Origin: Chromobacterium haemolyticum DSM 19808
GTDB lineage: Bacteria; Pseudomonadota; Gammaproteobacteria; Burkholderiales; Chromobacteriaceae
Length of the DNA: 64,000 bases
Reading direction: 5' to 3'
Assembly: GCF_000711885.1 (NCBI RefSeq)
Contig: NZ_JONK01000013.1
Coordinates: 1 to 64,000 of the forward strand
The notes beneath the pieces are model-generated. The model was not told where the DNA came from. It was given only the letters and a program-made list of their open reading frames with translations, and made no database searches. Positions within the stretch are counted from its first letter, which is position 1; each line of letters begins with the position of its first letter. Positions 45,034-54,051 of the stretch are shown one piece after another. Position numbers and translations under genes: made by a program.

Positions 45034-47030
45034 AGGCTCGCTCCCTCCCGCCGCGCCGGCAACGCGGCGTCGCCGCGGTGCTGATGGTGCTGCTCACCGG
45101 CATGGCCCTGACCGCGCTGGCCCTGGGCGGCATGCACCACCTGCGCGGCCAGCAGGAACTGACCCGCTCCTTGCGCGGCAATAGCGAAGCGCAGTGGCGC
45201 GCCTGGACCGGCGCGGAACTGGTACGGCAATACCTGTCGGCGCTGACGCCGGCGCAACTGAAGGCGCTGGAACAGGACGGCGCCGCGCTGAGCCTGGACC
45301 GCGCCAGCTTGCCGCTTGCAAGCCAGGGGCTGGCCGACGCCCTTCAGATCAAACTGCTGCCGGCGCCGCGCGCCGGCGGCGCCGTGGTCGACGACGACAA
45401 AGCGGCGGCCTGGATCACCGCTCGCAGCGGCGACGCCACGGTGACGCTGGAGGTGGTTTACCAATTAAACGGCGCGCCGCCGCCTCCGACCGCCAACGCC
45501 GCGGCGCAAATCCGCGGCGGCCTGTCCACCAGCGGCAATATTGTGGTCACCGGCGCCAAAGACGCGCTGCTGCAAGTGGAGGGCGCGGTGGACACCAGCG
45601 GCAGCCTGACCGGCGTCAGCGCGATCCAGGCCACCGGCGACATCCTGTTCCAGGGCAATCCGGCCCGCGGCGACGGCCAGGCCCCGCTCAGCCTGTGGAG
45701 CAACGGCGACATCCGCGTCAACAGCGGCCAGTTTCTGACGCTGAAAGCGCGCGGCAACATCACCATGGGCAATGGCAGCGATGTGGAAACCGCCGCCGCC
45801 AACGGCGCGGTCAGCAGCAGCGGCGAGCGGGTGGGCCGGCTGACGGCCATCGGCGACGTGACGTTGGCCGGCAACGTCGCCATTTCCGCGCAATTGCTGA
45901 GCCAGGGGGATGTGCGCTCCAGCAGCGGCAACCGGCTGAACGCGCTACGCGCCCAGGGCCTGCTGGACACCCGCGGCAACGCCAACATCGACGACGGCAT
46001 CATTGGCGGCGCTTTCACCCACAACGGCGCGCAGATCTTCGACGCCGCCGGCCAGTCGCGCCAAGCGCCGCCGAACACCATGCGGGTGCGCCACCAAGCC
46101 GGCTTGAAAGTGCCGCTGGAGCCCGTGCCGGAATTCCGCCTCGGCGCCACCCGCATCAATGCCAACGATTACCGCGACGCCGCCAACCTCATCGTCTACT
46201 GGGACCCGGCGGACCGCTCCGCCGACGCGCTGCAGCGCATCCGGATCCGGCTGCAACACGTCGCCGGCGTGCCGGACGGCGCGGTCTACCGCCTGGGCCG
46301 GCAGCGGGCCGAGGACTGGCAGCGCAATGATCTGTGTCCAGCCTTGCAGGCCGACGGCAGGCGCTGCGCGACGGTGACCGGCCAGCCGGTTTTGCGTCTG
46401 TGCGAAAGCGATGCGGAAAGCTGCCTCGCCGGCAGCAACGCGCAGCAATGGCTGCTGCGCCTCAAACCGCCGCTGGGCATGCTGCCCGGCGTGGTGCTGT
46501 TCGAAGGCAATCTGTCGCTGTACGGCCGGCTGGACAACACCCTCCTTGCCACCGGCCACATCGAAACCAGCAGCAATGTCGAACTGTGGAGCCTGCGCCA
46601 GGCCGGCGCGGCGCGCGTATGCCGCAGCGCGGACTTCCCGGGCGTCTATCCGCTGAACCATTGCGGCGCGGACCGGAATTCGCTGCGCGAATCCCCTCTG
46701 CTCGGCATCGCCTTGCTGGCCGGCGGCTACGATGCGGCCCAAGCTTTCAGCGGCGGCAAGATCAAGCTGGGCGCCAGCAATCGGATACACGGCGCGGTGC
46801 TGGCCGGCGACACGCTGGACACCGCCGGCAGCACGCATATCTACGGCCCTGTCAGCGCGGCGCTGCAAAGCCGGCCGCCCGGCGCTCCGCCGCCGAACCG
46901 GCCACTGAACAGCCTGGGCGCGGAAACCGTGATCGACATCAGCGGTCAGAACGGTTTGCCGGGCGACGGCGGCGGCACGCCGAACCCGCAAACGGGCGCG
47001 GCGCGGGTATTATGGGCGCGCTATCGTTAA
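45030..47030 (+). CDS. Large PilX-like minor pilin with beta-repeat body
   Basis: The 666-residue product has a prepilin-like start MKARSLPPRRQRG/VAAVLMVLLTGMALTALALGG, which lacks Glu5, as PilX and GspK do. A GspK-like helical part to about residue 130 is followed by a long stretch of short repeats rich in G, N, S and D (GNIVVTG, GDILFQG, GDIRVNSG, GNITMGNG, GDVTLAG) from about residue 165 to 330. These suggest a right-handed beta-helix or polymer-like fold. It is about three to four times the usual PilX size and occupies the tip-adapter position. No PilY1 gene is in this operon. Confidence 0.75.
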   Translation: MKARSLPPRRQRGVAAVLMVLLTGMALTALALGGMHHLRGQQELTRSLRGNSEAQWRAWTGAELVRQYLSALTPAQLKALEQDGAALSLDRASLPLASQGLADALQIKLLPAPRAGGAVVDDDKAAAWITARSGDATVTLEVVYQLNGAPPPPTANAAAQIRGGLSTSGNIVVTGAKDALLQVEGAVDTSGSLTGVSAIQATGDILFQGNPARGDGQAPLSLWSNGDIRVNSGQFLTLKARGNITMGNGSDVETAAANGAVSSSGERVGRLTAIGDVTLAGNVAISAQLLSQGDVRSSSGNRLNALRAQGLLDTRGNANIDDGIIGGAFTHNGAQIFDAAGQSRQAPPNTMRVRHQAGLKVPLEPVPEFRLGATRINANDYRDAANLIVYWDPADRSADALQRIRIRLQHVAGVPDGAVYRLGRQRAEDWQRNDLCPALQADGRRCATVTGQPVLRLCESDAESCLAGSNAQQWLLRLKPPLGMLPGVVLFEGNLSLYGRLDNTLLATGHIETSSNVELWSLRQAGAARVCRSADFPGVYPLNHCGADRNSLRESPLLGIALLAGGYDAAQAFSGGKIKLGASNRIHGAVLAGDTLDTAGSTHIYGPVSAALQSRPPGAPPPNRPLNSLGAETVIDISGQNGLPGDGGGTPNPQTGAARVLWARYR

Positions 47031-47110
47031 GCGCGCTCAAGCCCTAAAGCTTGCCCAAGGTTTCACCAAGCGCAGCGGACATTCAACAGGTTTTTAACTT
47101 CCGGACGCCT

Positions 47111-47497
47111 ATGTATCCTTATCTGATCGTCAAACACGCCCACATGGGCTTCGCCTATCTGTCGATTCTCTTGTTCGCCGTGCGCGGCGGCCTGATGCTG
47201 GGCGGCAAACAGCACCTCCTGGCGCTAAAGCCGGTGCGCATCCTGCCCCACGTCATCGACACCCTGCTGCTGGGCTGTGCCATTGCGCTGGTGGTCATGG
47301 GCGGCTGGCCCATCCTGCAAAGCCCGTGGCTGCTGGCCAAGGTCGTGGGCCTGGTGCTCTACGTGGCGCTAGGCACCATCGCGCTGCGCCGCGGCAAAAC
47401 GCCGCAAACCCGGCTGATCGCCTTCCTCTGCGCGCTGGCCGCGGTGTTCTACATCGTGCTGGTGGCCAAGACCAAGATGGTGGTGCCCTTCTTCTGA
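47111..47497 (+). CDS. SirB2-family membrane protein
   Basis: The 128-residue protein has four membrane segments and the SirB2 start MYPYLIVKHAHMGFAYLSILLF, with later PHVIDTLLLGCAIALVVM. The family is conserved but its activity is not known. The start at 47111 is preferred to the ATG at 47051 because the extra 20 residues are unlike the family. It is followed by a hairpin terminator before ubiU. Confidence 0.86.
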   Translation: MYPYLIVKHAHMGFAYLSILLFAVRGGLMLGGKQHLLALKPVRILPHVIDTLLLGCAIALVVMGGWPILQSPWLLAKVVGLVLYVALGTIALRRGKTPQTRLIAFLCALAAVFYIVLVAKTKMVVPFF

Positions 47498-47529
47498 CTC
47501 TTCAGGCGCCCCGCCTGCGCTTGACCCAG

Positions 47530-47557
47530 AACAAGGCCCCGCGACGCGGGGCTTGTT
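47530..47557 (+). terminator. Hairpin terminator after the sirB2-like gene
   Basis: The long stem AACAAGGCCCCGC / GCGGGGCTTGTT has a short loop, followed by only a brief T-containing stretch. It lies 32 bp past the stop codon and 33 bp before ubiU, so it may also form part of the ubiU leader. Confidence 0.7.
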
Positions 47558-47590
47558 ATCGTCGGCGGGTTTTAAACCGGACCGACCAAG

Positions 47591-48607
47591 ATGGCTCTGC
47601 ACACATCCCTGCCCGAGCTGGTCTGCCCCGCCGGCAGCCTGCCGGCGCTCAAGGCCGCGGTGGACAACGGCGCCGACACCGTTTACCTGGGCCTGAAAAA
47701 CCAGACCAACGCCCGCAATTTCGCCGGGCTGAATTTCGACGACGCCAGCGCGCGCGAAGGCATCGCCTATGCGCATCGCCACGGTCGCAAAGTGCTGCTG
47801 GCGATCAACACCTTCGCCCAAGGCGCAGACGCCGGCCGCTGGCGCGCGGCGGTGGACCAAGGCGCGGCCCTGGGCGCCGACGCGCTGATCCTGGCCGACC
47901 TGGGCCTGATGGCCTACGCCGCAGAACGCCACCCTGAATTGCGCCTGCACATGTCGGTGCAGAGCTCGGCCACTAATTACGAAGCCATCAATCTGGCGCG
48001 CGACATGTTCGGCATCCGCCGCGCCGTGCTCCCTCGGGTGCTGACCCTGGATCAAGTGCGCCACGTGATCGAACACACCGACGTCGAAATCGAAGTCTTC
48101 GGCTTCGGCAGCCTGTGCGTGATGGTGGAAGGCCGCTGTCAGCTGTCCAGCTACGCCACCGGCGAATCGCCCAACACACACGGGGTGTGCTCGCCGGCGA
48201 AATTCGTGCGCTGGGAACCGGACGAGCGGCGCATGAACGCCCGCCTCAACCACATCCTGATCGACAGCTACCGCGACGACGAACCCGCCGGCTACCCCAC
48301 GCTGTGCAAGGGCCGCTTCCAGGTGCGCGACGAAACCTATTACGCGCTGGAAGAACCCACCAGCCTCAATGTGCTGGACATGCTGCCGCAAATCATCGCC
48401 AGCGGCGTGGCCGCCATCAAGGTGGAAGGCCGCCAGCGCAGCCCGGCCTACGTGGCTCAGGTGACGCGAGCGCTGCGCGAAGCGCTGGACGCCGCCGGCC
48501 GCGATGGTGCGCGCTTCCAGGCGCGCCCGGCCTGGCACCAGGCGCTGAACAAGGTGTCGGAAGGACAGCAACAGACGCTGGGCGCCTACAACCGGCCGTG
48601 GAAATGA
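47591..48607 (+). CDS. ubiU: Ubiquinone anaerobic hydroxylation protein UbiU (peptidase U32 family)
   Basis: The 338-residue U32-family protein starts MALHTSLPELVCPAGSLPALKAAVDNGADTVYLGLKNQTNARNF. It has the four-Cys cluster region FGFGSLCVMVEGRCQLSSYATGESPNTHGVCSPAKF, which binds a 4Fe-4S cluster. With UbiV it hydroxylates the ubiquinone ring without O2, using prephenate as the oxygen source. It is first in the tight ubiUVT cluster. Confidence 0.93.
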   Translation: MALHTSLPELVCPAGSLPALKAAVDNGADTVYLGLKNQTNARNFAGLNFDDASAREGIAYAHRHGRKVLLAINTFAQGADAGRWRAAVDQGAALGADALILADLGLMAYAAERHPELRLHMSVQSSATNYEAINLARDMFGIRRAVLPRVLTLDQVRHVIEHTDVEIEVFGFGSLCVMVEGRCQLSSYATGESPNTHGVCSPAKFVRWEPDERRMNARLNHILIDSYRDDEPAGYPTLCKGRFQVRDETYYALEEPTSLNVLDMLPQIIASGVAAIKVEGRQRSPAYVAQVTRALREALDAAGRDGARFQARPAWHQALNKVSEGQQQTLGAYNRPWK

Positions 48608-48632
48608 GCGCCGCCCCCATGGAAAACCGACA

Positions 48633-49562
48633 ATGACAACCCTCAATCTGCAATTGACGCTGGGGCCTGTGCTGTTCTTCTGGCCGCGCGACACCCTGCT
48701 GGACTTCTATGCCGCCGCCGCCGACTGGCCGCTGGACCGGATTTATCTGGGCGAAGTAGTGTGCTCGCGCCGCCAGCAGATGCGGCCGCAGGACTGGATC
48801 TCGCTAGCGCGCGACCTGGCCGCCGCCGGCAAACGCGTCACCCTCAGCTGTCAGGCGCTGCTGGAAAGCGAATCCGACCTGCGCCGCGCGCGCCAGCTGG
48901 CCGCCAACGGCGACATCGCGCTGGAAGCCAACGACCTGGGCGCGATCAAGCTGGCCCGCGAACACGGCCTGCCCTTCGTCGCCGGCCCGCACCTCAACAT
49001 CTACAACGCCGACACCCTGAAGCTGATCCGCGACTGGGGCGCCGAACGCTGGATGCCGCCGGTGGAAATGGACCGCGCCACCTTGGCTCAACTGCTGGCC
49101 CGCTACGCCGAGATCGGCGCGCCGATCGCCACCGAGTTGTTCGCCTGGGGCAAGCTACCGCTGGCGCTCTCCGCGCGTTGCTTCACCGCCCGTCATTACA
49201 ATCTGAGCAAGGACGACTGCCAGTTCCGCTGTCTGGAACACCCGGACGGACTGACCATGCGCACCCAGGACCAGCAGGACTTCCTCACCCTCAACGGCAT
49301 CCAGACCCTGTCCGCCGGCTGCCATAGCCTGCTGCCGCATCTGCGCGGCCTGTCCGCCATCGGCGTTGACGCCGTGCGCGTCAGCCCGCAATCTCGCGCC
49401 ACCGGCGACATCGTCGCCCTGTTCCGCCAAGCGCTGGACGGCGCCGATCCGGACGCGCTGCTGTCCGCCAGTAGCCGCCACGCCGACGCCGAACTGGTGG
49501 ACGGCTATTGGCGCGGCCAGGCCGGCAACCAAGCCATAGGAGCCTCCCATGCGCATTCCTGA
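48633..49562 (+). CDS. ubiV: Ubiquinone anaerobic hydroxylation protein UbiV
   Basis: The 309-residue U32-family partner of UbiU has IYLGEVVCSRRQQM near the N-terminus and the cluster residues in ARCFTARHYNLSKDDCQFRCLEHPDG. It forms the heterodimer with UbiU for O2-independent hydroxylation. It lies 25 bp after ubiU and overlaps ubiT by 14 bp. Confidence 0.93.
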   Translation: MTTLNLQLTLGPVLFFWPRDTLLDFYAAAADWPLDRIYLGEVVCSRRQQMRPQDWISLARDLAAAGKRVTLSCQALLESESDLRRARQLAANGDIALEANDLGAIKLAREHGLPFVAGPHLNIYNADTLKLIRDWGAERWMPPVEMDRATLAQLLARYAEIGAPIATELFAWGKLPLALSARCFTARHYNLSKDDCQFRCLEHPDGLTMRTQDQQDFLTLNGIQTLSAGCHSLLPHLRGLSAIGVDAVRVSPQSRATGDIVALFRQALDGADPDALLSASSRHADAELVDGYWRGQAGNQAIGASHAHS

Positions 49563-49983
49563 TCTAGCCCTGCCCTCCGCCGCCGCGGCACTGCTGTCCC
49601 GGCTGCCGGCCGCGCCGCCGGCCTGGCTACTGGCCGCCAGCCTCAATCAACTGACCCGGCGCGGCGTGCTGCCCGCGGACATGGCGCTGTTGACCGGCCG
49701 CCGCTTCGCCATCCGCGTGCTGGACGCCGGCCTCACCCTGCGCTTCCGCGCCGACGAGCAAGGCTTCCGCCGCGACCAGGAAGACCACGCGCCGGATTTG
49801 CAGCTCTCCGCCACGCTGGCCGACTTCGCCCGGATGATGCTGCGCGAGGAAGACCCGGACACGCTGTTTTTTCACCGCAAACTGCTGATTGAAGGCGACA
49901 CCGAGCTGGGGCTCATCGTCAAGAACCTGCTGGACAGCGTGGACTGGAGCGCCACGCCGCTGGGGCGCTTCATGGCCGTTTAA
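49549..49983 (+). CDS. ubiT: Ubiquinone anaerobic accessory protein UbiT (SCP2 domain)
   Basis: The 144-residue SCP2-like lipid-binding protein has the family pattern LTGRRFAIRVLDAGLTLRFRADEQGF and ARMMLREEDPDTLFFHRKLLIEGDTELGL. UbiT supports O2-independent ubiquinone synthesis, probably by binding polyprenylated intermediates. It starts inside the end of ubiV. A family 1 repeat begins 2 bp after its stop. Confidence 0.92.
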   Translation: MRIPDLALPSAAAALLSRLPAAPPAWLLAASLNQLTRRGVLPADMALLTGRRFAIRVLDAGLTLRFRADEQGFRRDQEDHAPDLQLSATLADFARMMLREEDPDTLFFHRKLLIEGDTELGLIVKNLLDSVDWSATPLGRFMAV

Positions 49984-49984
49984 T

Positions 49985-50112
49985 CACCTGTTAAACGTCT
50001 CGCGAGCAAAGGCGAAAACGAGCGAAAAAGCGGAATACACGAGTGGTGCATGAATGTTTTTAGCTTGTTTTCACGGCCGTATCGCCAACGCTCAGCAGTT
50101 CGTGAACAGGTG
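49985..50112 (+). repeat. Dispersed intergenic repeat, family 1, copy B
   Basis: This 128-bp element is bounded by inverted ends CACCTGTT ... AACAGGTG, with internal CTCGCGAG and the GGCGAAAACG block shared with copies A and D. It starts directly after ubiT. The remaining 120 bp to the next gene shows no other feature. Confidence 0.78.
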
Positions 50113-50235
50113 CTTATAACGTGTTGCCGGCGCGCACTCCTTGTGGCCGGGCCAAGTTTGGGCTAATCCGAAAAGAATCAACGCAATCTAACCGCCTCCC
50201 GGCGGCCTGCACTCATCGGAAACGGCCCAAGCCCC

Positions 50236-50994
50236 ATGAAGCCACGCCTGTTCAGCCTCCGGCAGATCTTGCTCGACTTGGCCACCCTGCTCCTGGCCAA
50301 TCTGCTGATATTCTGGCTGGCCCAGCGTTACCAGTGGCTGAACTCCGGCGACGTCAATGCGCAAACCATGGCGCTGGCGCTGCTGCTTTGCGTCAACCTG
50401 GCCGTATCGCTGGCGCTGTTCGCCTACCGCCGCGCCCGCGAATCCCACGCCATGCTGCAAGAGCTCAACACCATCGCCGGCCAAGACGCGGTCACCGGCC
50501 TGGCCAACCGTCGCCAGGCCAACACCATCCTGGAACGCGAAACCGAGCGCTCCTACCGTACCCGACGGCCCTTCTCCGTGCTGCTGTTGGACATCGACCA
50601 CTTCAAGGACGTCAACGATAATTTCGGCCACCTGGCAGGCGACCAAGTGCTGGCCGCCTTTGGCCAACTACTGCAAAAACGCGCGCGCCAGTTGGACACG
50701 GTGGCGCGCTGGGGCGGCGACGAATTCCTGCTGATTTGCCCGGAAACCGAGCAGAGCGGGGCGATGGCGCTGGCCGATGATATCCGCCAGCGCTTGGCGC
50801 AGACCGAACTGCCGGCGGTGAACCGCCTGACCACCAGCATCGGCGTGGCCACCCAAACCCTGGACGACATGCCGGAGACCCTGCTGCACCGCGCCGACAT
50901 GTATCTGTACGCGGCCAAGAACGCGGGCCGCAACCGCGTGGTGGGCGAAGCCGGCAGCGCCAACCGCGAGCGGCGCCTCGCCCCCGACGACTAA
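50236..50994 (+). CDS. Diguanylate cyclase (GGDEF domain)
   Basis: The 252-residue protein has two N-terminal membrane segments (residues about 10-30 and 42-62) and a short linker. Its GGDEF domain has the intact active motif GGDEF (160-164) and I-site RQLD (151-154). It makes cyclic di-GMP at the inner membrane. The periplasmic loop between the two segments is too short for a separate sensor domain. It is convergent with puuB, with a 1-bp gap between stop codons. Confidence 0.88.
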   Translation: MKPRLFSLRQILLDLATLLLANLLIFWLAQRYQWLNSGDVNAQTMALALLLCVNLAVSLALFAYRRARESHAMLQELNTIAGQDAVTGLANRRQANTILERETERSYRTRRPFSVLLLDIDHFKDVNDNFGHLAGDQVLAAFGQLLQKRARQLDTVARWGGDEFLLICPETEQSGAMALADDIRQRLAQTELPAVNRLTTSIGVATQTLDDMPETLLHRADMYLYAAKNAGRNRVVGEAGSANRERRLAPDD

Positions 50995-50995
50995 C

Positions 50996-52288
50996 TCACA
51001 GCCCCAAGCGGTCCCTGAGCCCGTACCACCACGCTCCCATGGTCAGCATTGGCACGCGGAACGCGCGTCCGCCGGGGAAGGGATAGTGCGGCAGGCCGGC
51101 GAAACGATCAAAGCGCCGGCTGTCGCCGTCAATGGCCTCCGCCAGCAAACGCCCGGCCAGATGGGTGTAAGTCACGCCGTGGCCGCTGCACCCCTGCGAG
51201 TAATAGACATTGTCGCCAATGCGCCCGGCCTGCGGCAGCCGCGACAAGGTCAGCGAGAAATTGCCGGTCCACCCGAACTCGATCTTGTAATCCGCCAACT
51301 GCGGAAAGGTTTTCAACATTTTGGGGCGGATCAGCCGCTCCACCTCGCCCGGATCGCGCGCGCCGTACACGGTGCCGCCGCCGTACAACAGCCGGTTGTC
51401 GGCGGTCAGCCGGTAATAGTCCAACAGGAAATTACAATCCTCGACACAGTGGTCTCCCGGCAACAGGCTCTTGGCCAGCGCTTCCGGCAACCGTTCGGTC
51501 GTCAGCACCTGGGTGCCGCAAGGCAGACTCTTCTCCGCCAAAGCCGGCAATAAATCGCCCAGATAAGCGTTGCCGGCCACCACCAGAAAGCGGCAACCAA
51601 CCTCGCCGCCGGCGGTCTCCACCCGCACCCGGCCGCCGGGATGAATCTTCAGCGCCGCGGACTGCTCGAAAATCCGCCCGCCAAGGGACTCCAGCGCCGC
51701 CGCTTCGCCCAGCGCCAGGTTCAAGGGGTGAATATGCCCGCCCCAATTGTCCAGCAAAGCGCCGACGTACTGATCCGACGCCACGATGCCCCGCATGCCC
51801 TCGCGATCCACCAACTGCAAACCGGTATGGCCGTAGCGCTCCCATAAACGCTTCTTCGCCGCCAGTTCATCCAACTGCTTCTGGGTGAAAGCGGCGAACA
51901 CATTGCCGTTTTTCAGATCGCACTGGATGTTGTACTGCTCGATGCGCTCGCGAATGATGCGCCCGCCTTCGAACGCCATCGCGCCCAGCCCCTCGGCCGC
52001 CGCTTTGCCGTGCCGGCGCTCGATGACATCCATATCGCGACTGTAGCTGTTGACGATCTGGCCGCCATTGCGGCCCGATGCGCCCCAGCCCACCCGCGCC
52101 GCCTCCAGCACCGCCACCTGATAACCGCGCTCCGCCAAATGCAACGCCGCGGACAAGCCGGTGTAGCCGGCGCCGATCACGCAGACATCGACCTGCAAAG
52201 CCCCCTGCAAGGACGGGCGCTCCGGCGCCGGATTGGCCGATGCGGCGTAATAAGAGCGGGTATGTTCTTGTCGGGCCGGCGCGTTCAT
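50996..52288 (-). CDS. puuB: Gamma-glutamylputrescine oxidoreductase PuuB
   Basis: The 430-residue FAD oxidoreductase has dinucleotide motif VCVIGAGYTGLSAALHLAERG and the PuuB-specific stretch RVGWGASGRNGGQIVNSYSRDMDVIER. Also present are VEDCNFLLDYYRLTADNRLLYGGG and the end SGHGVTYTHLAGRLLAEAI. It oxidises gamma-glutamylputrescine in putrescine breakdown. The start at 52288 follows PuuB length. Other puu genes are not next to it, but a LysR regulator is 174 bp upstream on the same strand and a Sad-type dehydrogenase gene is at the window's right end. Confidence 0.92.
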   Translation of the reverse strand: MNAPARQEHTRSYYAASANPAPERPSLQGALQVDVCVIGAGYTGLSAALHLAERGYQVAVLEAARVGWGASGRNGGQIVNSYSRDMDVIERRHGKAAAEGLGAMAFEGGRIIRERIEQYNIQCDLKNGNVFAAFTQKQLDELAAKKRLWERYGHTGLQLVDREGMRGIVASDQYVGALLDNWGGHIHPLNLALGEAAALESLGGRIFEQSAALKIHPGGRVRVETAGGEVGCRFLVVAGNAYLGDLLPALAEKSLPCGTQVLTTERLPEALAKSLLPGDHCVEDCNFLLDYYRLTADNRLLYGGGTVYGARDPGEVERLIRPKMLKTFPQLADYKIEFGWTGNFSLTLSRLPQAGRIGDNVYYSQGCSGHGVTYTHLAGRLLAEAIDGDSRRFDRFAGLPHYPFPGGRAFRVPMLTMGAWWYGLRDRLGL

Positions 52289-52413
52289 AGCTGTCTCCTT
52301 GGCAGAGCGAACGCGTGGCGTCCGTTCATGATTGGTATAAAAACACAATACACGCGCTCATTATATTTAACAACACCAGAGAGAAAGGATGGCTCGCAGC
52401 GGTAAAAAGACAA

Positions 52414-52441
52414 CAAAAAAGCCAGCGCGAGCGCTGACTTT
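52414..52441 (-). terminator. Rho-independent terminator of the LysR gene
   Basis: On the minus strand AGTCAGCGC pairs with GCGCTGGCT (one G-T pair) across a 2-nt loop and is followed by a T-run. It lies about 20 bp after the LysR gene stop and upstream of puuB. Confidence 0.78.
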
Positions 52442-52461
52442 CGGATGAAGCGGAGACGGGA

Positions 52462-53427
52462 TCAGACTGAGTTTTTCTGAGCCGCCTTGCGTTTGGCGCT
52501 CAAATCCAGGCCCGGCAGATCCGCCATGATGTCCGGATGATCCGCCAATTTCTCCACGACGAAATCAACGAACACCCGTGTGCGCGGCGCGATGTGATCG
52601 CGATGCGGGAAGCAGATGTAAATCGAGCGCTCCAGCGACACCATATCGGTCAACACCGGCTCCAGCTCGCCGGAACGGATCAGGTGCACCACCTCATGAC
52701 CCGGCAACTGGGCCACGCCCATGCCCAGACGCGCCAGCTCGGCCACCGCCTCCATCTCGTTCAGCGTGTAAGTGCCGTTGACCTCCAACGGAATCCGCTC
52801 GCCCTTGCGATCGAACTCCCACTTGAACAGGCGGCCGGAAGTCGGGAACTGGAAATTGATGCAATCGTGGTTGCTCAACTCCTCCGGAGCGCTCGGACGG
52901 CCATGCAAATCCCAATACCCCGGCGACGCCACCACGTAGAGCGGCATCTGGGCCAAGTTGCGCGCCACCATGCGGCTGTCCGGCATCATGCCGGAACGCA
53001 CCCCCACATCGTAGCCGTCCTCGATCAAATCGCTAAAGTGGTCGTCCAGGCCAAAGAAGACCCGCACCTTGGGGTAGCGCTCGCAGAACTCGCCCATGAT
53101 GGGCAAGATGAAACGCCGGCCAAAGGAGTTGGGCATGCTGACCCGCAGATGGCCGGCCGGCTCGTCGCGGCTGGCCTTCAACTGATTGATCGCCGAATCC
53201 AGATTGTTGACCGGCCCGCGGCACTGGGCGTAGAAACGGCGCCCGTCCTCGGTCAGCGTCAATTGGCGCGTGGTGCGGTTGAACAGGCGAACCTCCAGTT
53301 CCTGCTCCAGCCGAGCAATGCTCTGACTGATAGCGGCCGGGGATACGCCCAGCTTGCGCGCGGCGTCGGAGAAACTGCCGTTTTCCGCCGTGGTCATGAA
53401 GACCATCAATGCTTTTAAGGTGTCCAT
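52462..53427 (-). CDS. LysR-family transcriptional regulator
   Basis: The 321-residue protein has an N-terminal winged helix-turn-helix (MDTLKALMVFMTTAENGSFSDAARKLGVSPAAISQSI) and an effector domain of the CrgA/AaeR-like LysR group. It lies upstream of puuB on the same strand, separated by a terminator. Regulation of puuB is possible but not shown. A palindrome at 53529-53549, about 100 bp before its start, is a candidate operator. Confidence 0.88.
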   Translation of the reverse strand: MDTLKALMVFMTTAENGSFSDAARKLGVSPAAISQSIARLEQELEVRLFNRTTRQLTLTEDGRRFYAQCRGPVNNLDSAINQLKASRDEPAGHLRVSMPNSFGRRFILPIMGEFCERYPKVRVFFGLDDHFSDLIEDGYDVGVRSGMMPDSRMVARNLAQMPLYVVASPGYWDLHGRPSAPEELSNHDCINFQFPTSGRLFKWEFDRKGERIPLEVNGTYTLNEMEAVAELARLGMGVAQLPGHEVVHLIRSGELEPVLTDMVSLERSIYICFPHRDHIAPRTRVFVDFVVEKLADHPDIMADLPGLDLSAKRKAAQKNSV

Positions 53428-53528
53428 AATCAGGGATGTTCCAGGCTCGGCATCGCCTACCCTTCACGCCCGGACGGACGCCCTGGATTTGACAATGCTG
53501 ATAACATTATTAAGTAGTATCTCTTTAA

Positions 53529-53549
53529 AAAGGGTACACCATACCCTTT
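53529..53549. promoter_or_regulatory. Perfect inverted repeat, candidate operator
   Basis: AAAGGGTA and TACCCTTT are perfectly inverted 8-bp arms around a 5-bp spacer. The site is 102 bp upstream of the LysR gene start, a plausible distance for an autoregulatory operator. The binding protein is unknown. Confidence 0.5.
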
Positions 53550-53958
53550 AATGATTAAAGAAGAACTTGCAAATTGTTGTGAATGCATCTTCATGGACAA
53601 ATCCACGCCAGGAACAGAACCGACCGCAGCTTCCCCACTGCACCGCTCACGGAGCGCACTTTGTCATATAGTTTTTACAGCCTAGTTGAAAATACATCGC
53701 CCTATTTTCTATGCAATCCAAGTATGCACCTGATTCGGGCTGAATGCCATGAGTTTGTTGCAACAGACTCAATGAAACAGCATCAAGTTGGCAACAATAT
53801 GCCGCAGGGGCAACGATGATCGCCGCGGAGCGGCATCGGCAGCACGACGGCACCCATCCAGCATAAGCCATGCGTCGCCGCAAACAACACGATAATCGCA
53901 CTCCACGACCTATTTCCCCCCACCAGGCAAGCGCCGCCGTCGCCCAAAAGCGCCGCGC

Positions 53959-53972
53959 TTGATCCGCGTCAA
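53959..53972 (+). promoter_or_regulatory. FNR/ANR-like binding site upstream of nrdD
   Basis: TTGATCCGCGTCAA matches the FNR consensus TTGATnnnnATCAA at nine of ten defined positions. It is centred about 86 bp before the nrdD start codon. A loose -10 candidate near 53999-54006 would put the site within several bp of the -41.5 position of class II FNR promoters. Confidence 0.65.
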
Positions 53973-54051
53973 GTTATCGCCACCTCAGCCACACAGGCCA
54001 TAAAACACAATTTATAGTGCCAACCATTCGATAACTTCACTAGATATAGAA

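Larger units (their letters stand above)
53428..54051. other. Long non-coding region between LysR gene and nrdD
   Basis: This 624-bp region is A/T richer in its left half than the surroundings. It holds a palindrome at 53529-53549 and an FNR-like site at 53959-53972. Open frames in it are short and show no coding character or ribosome binding sites. It is where the divergent LysR and nrdD promoters must lie. Confidence 0.6.
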
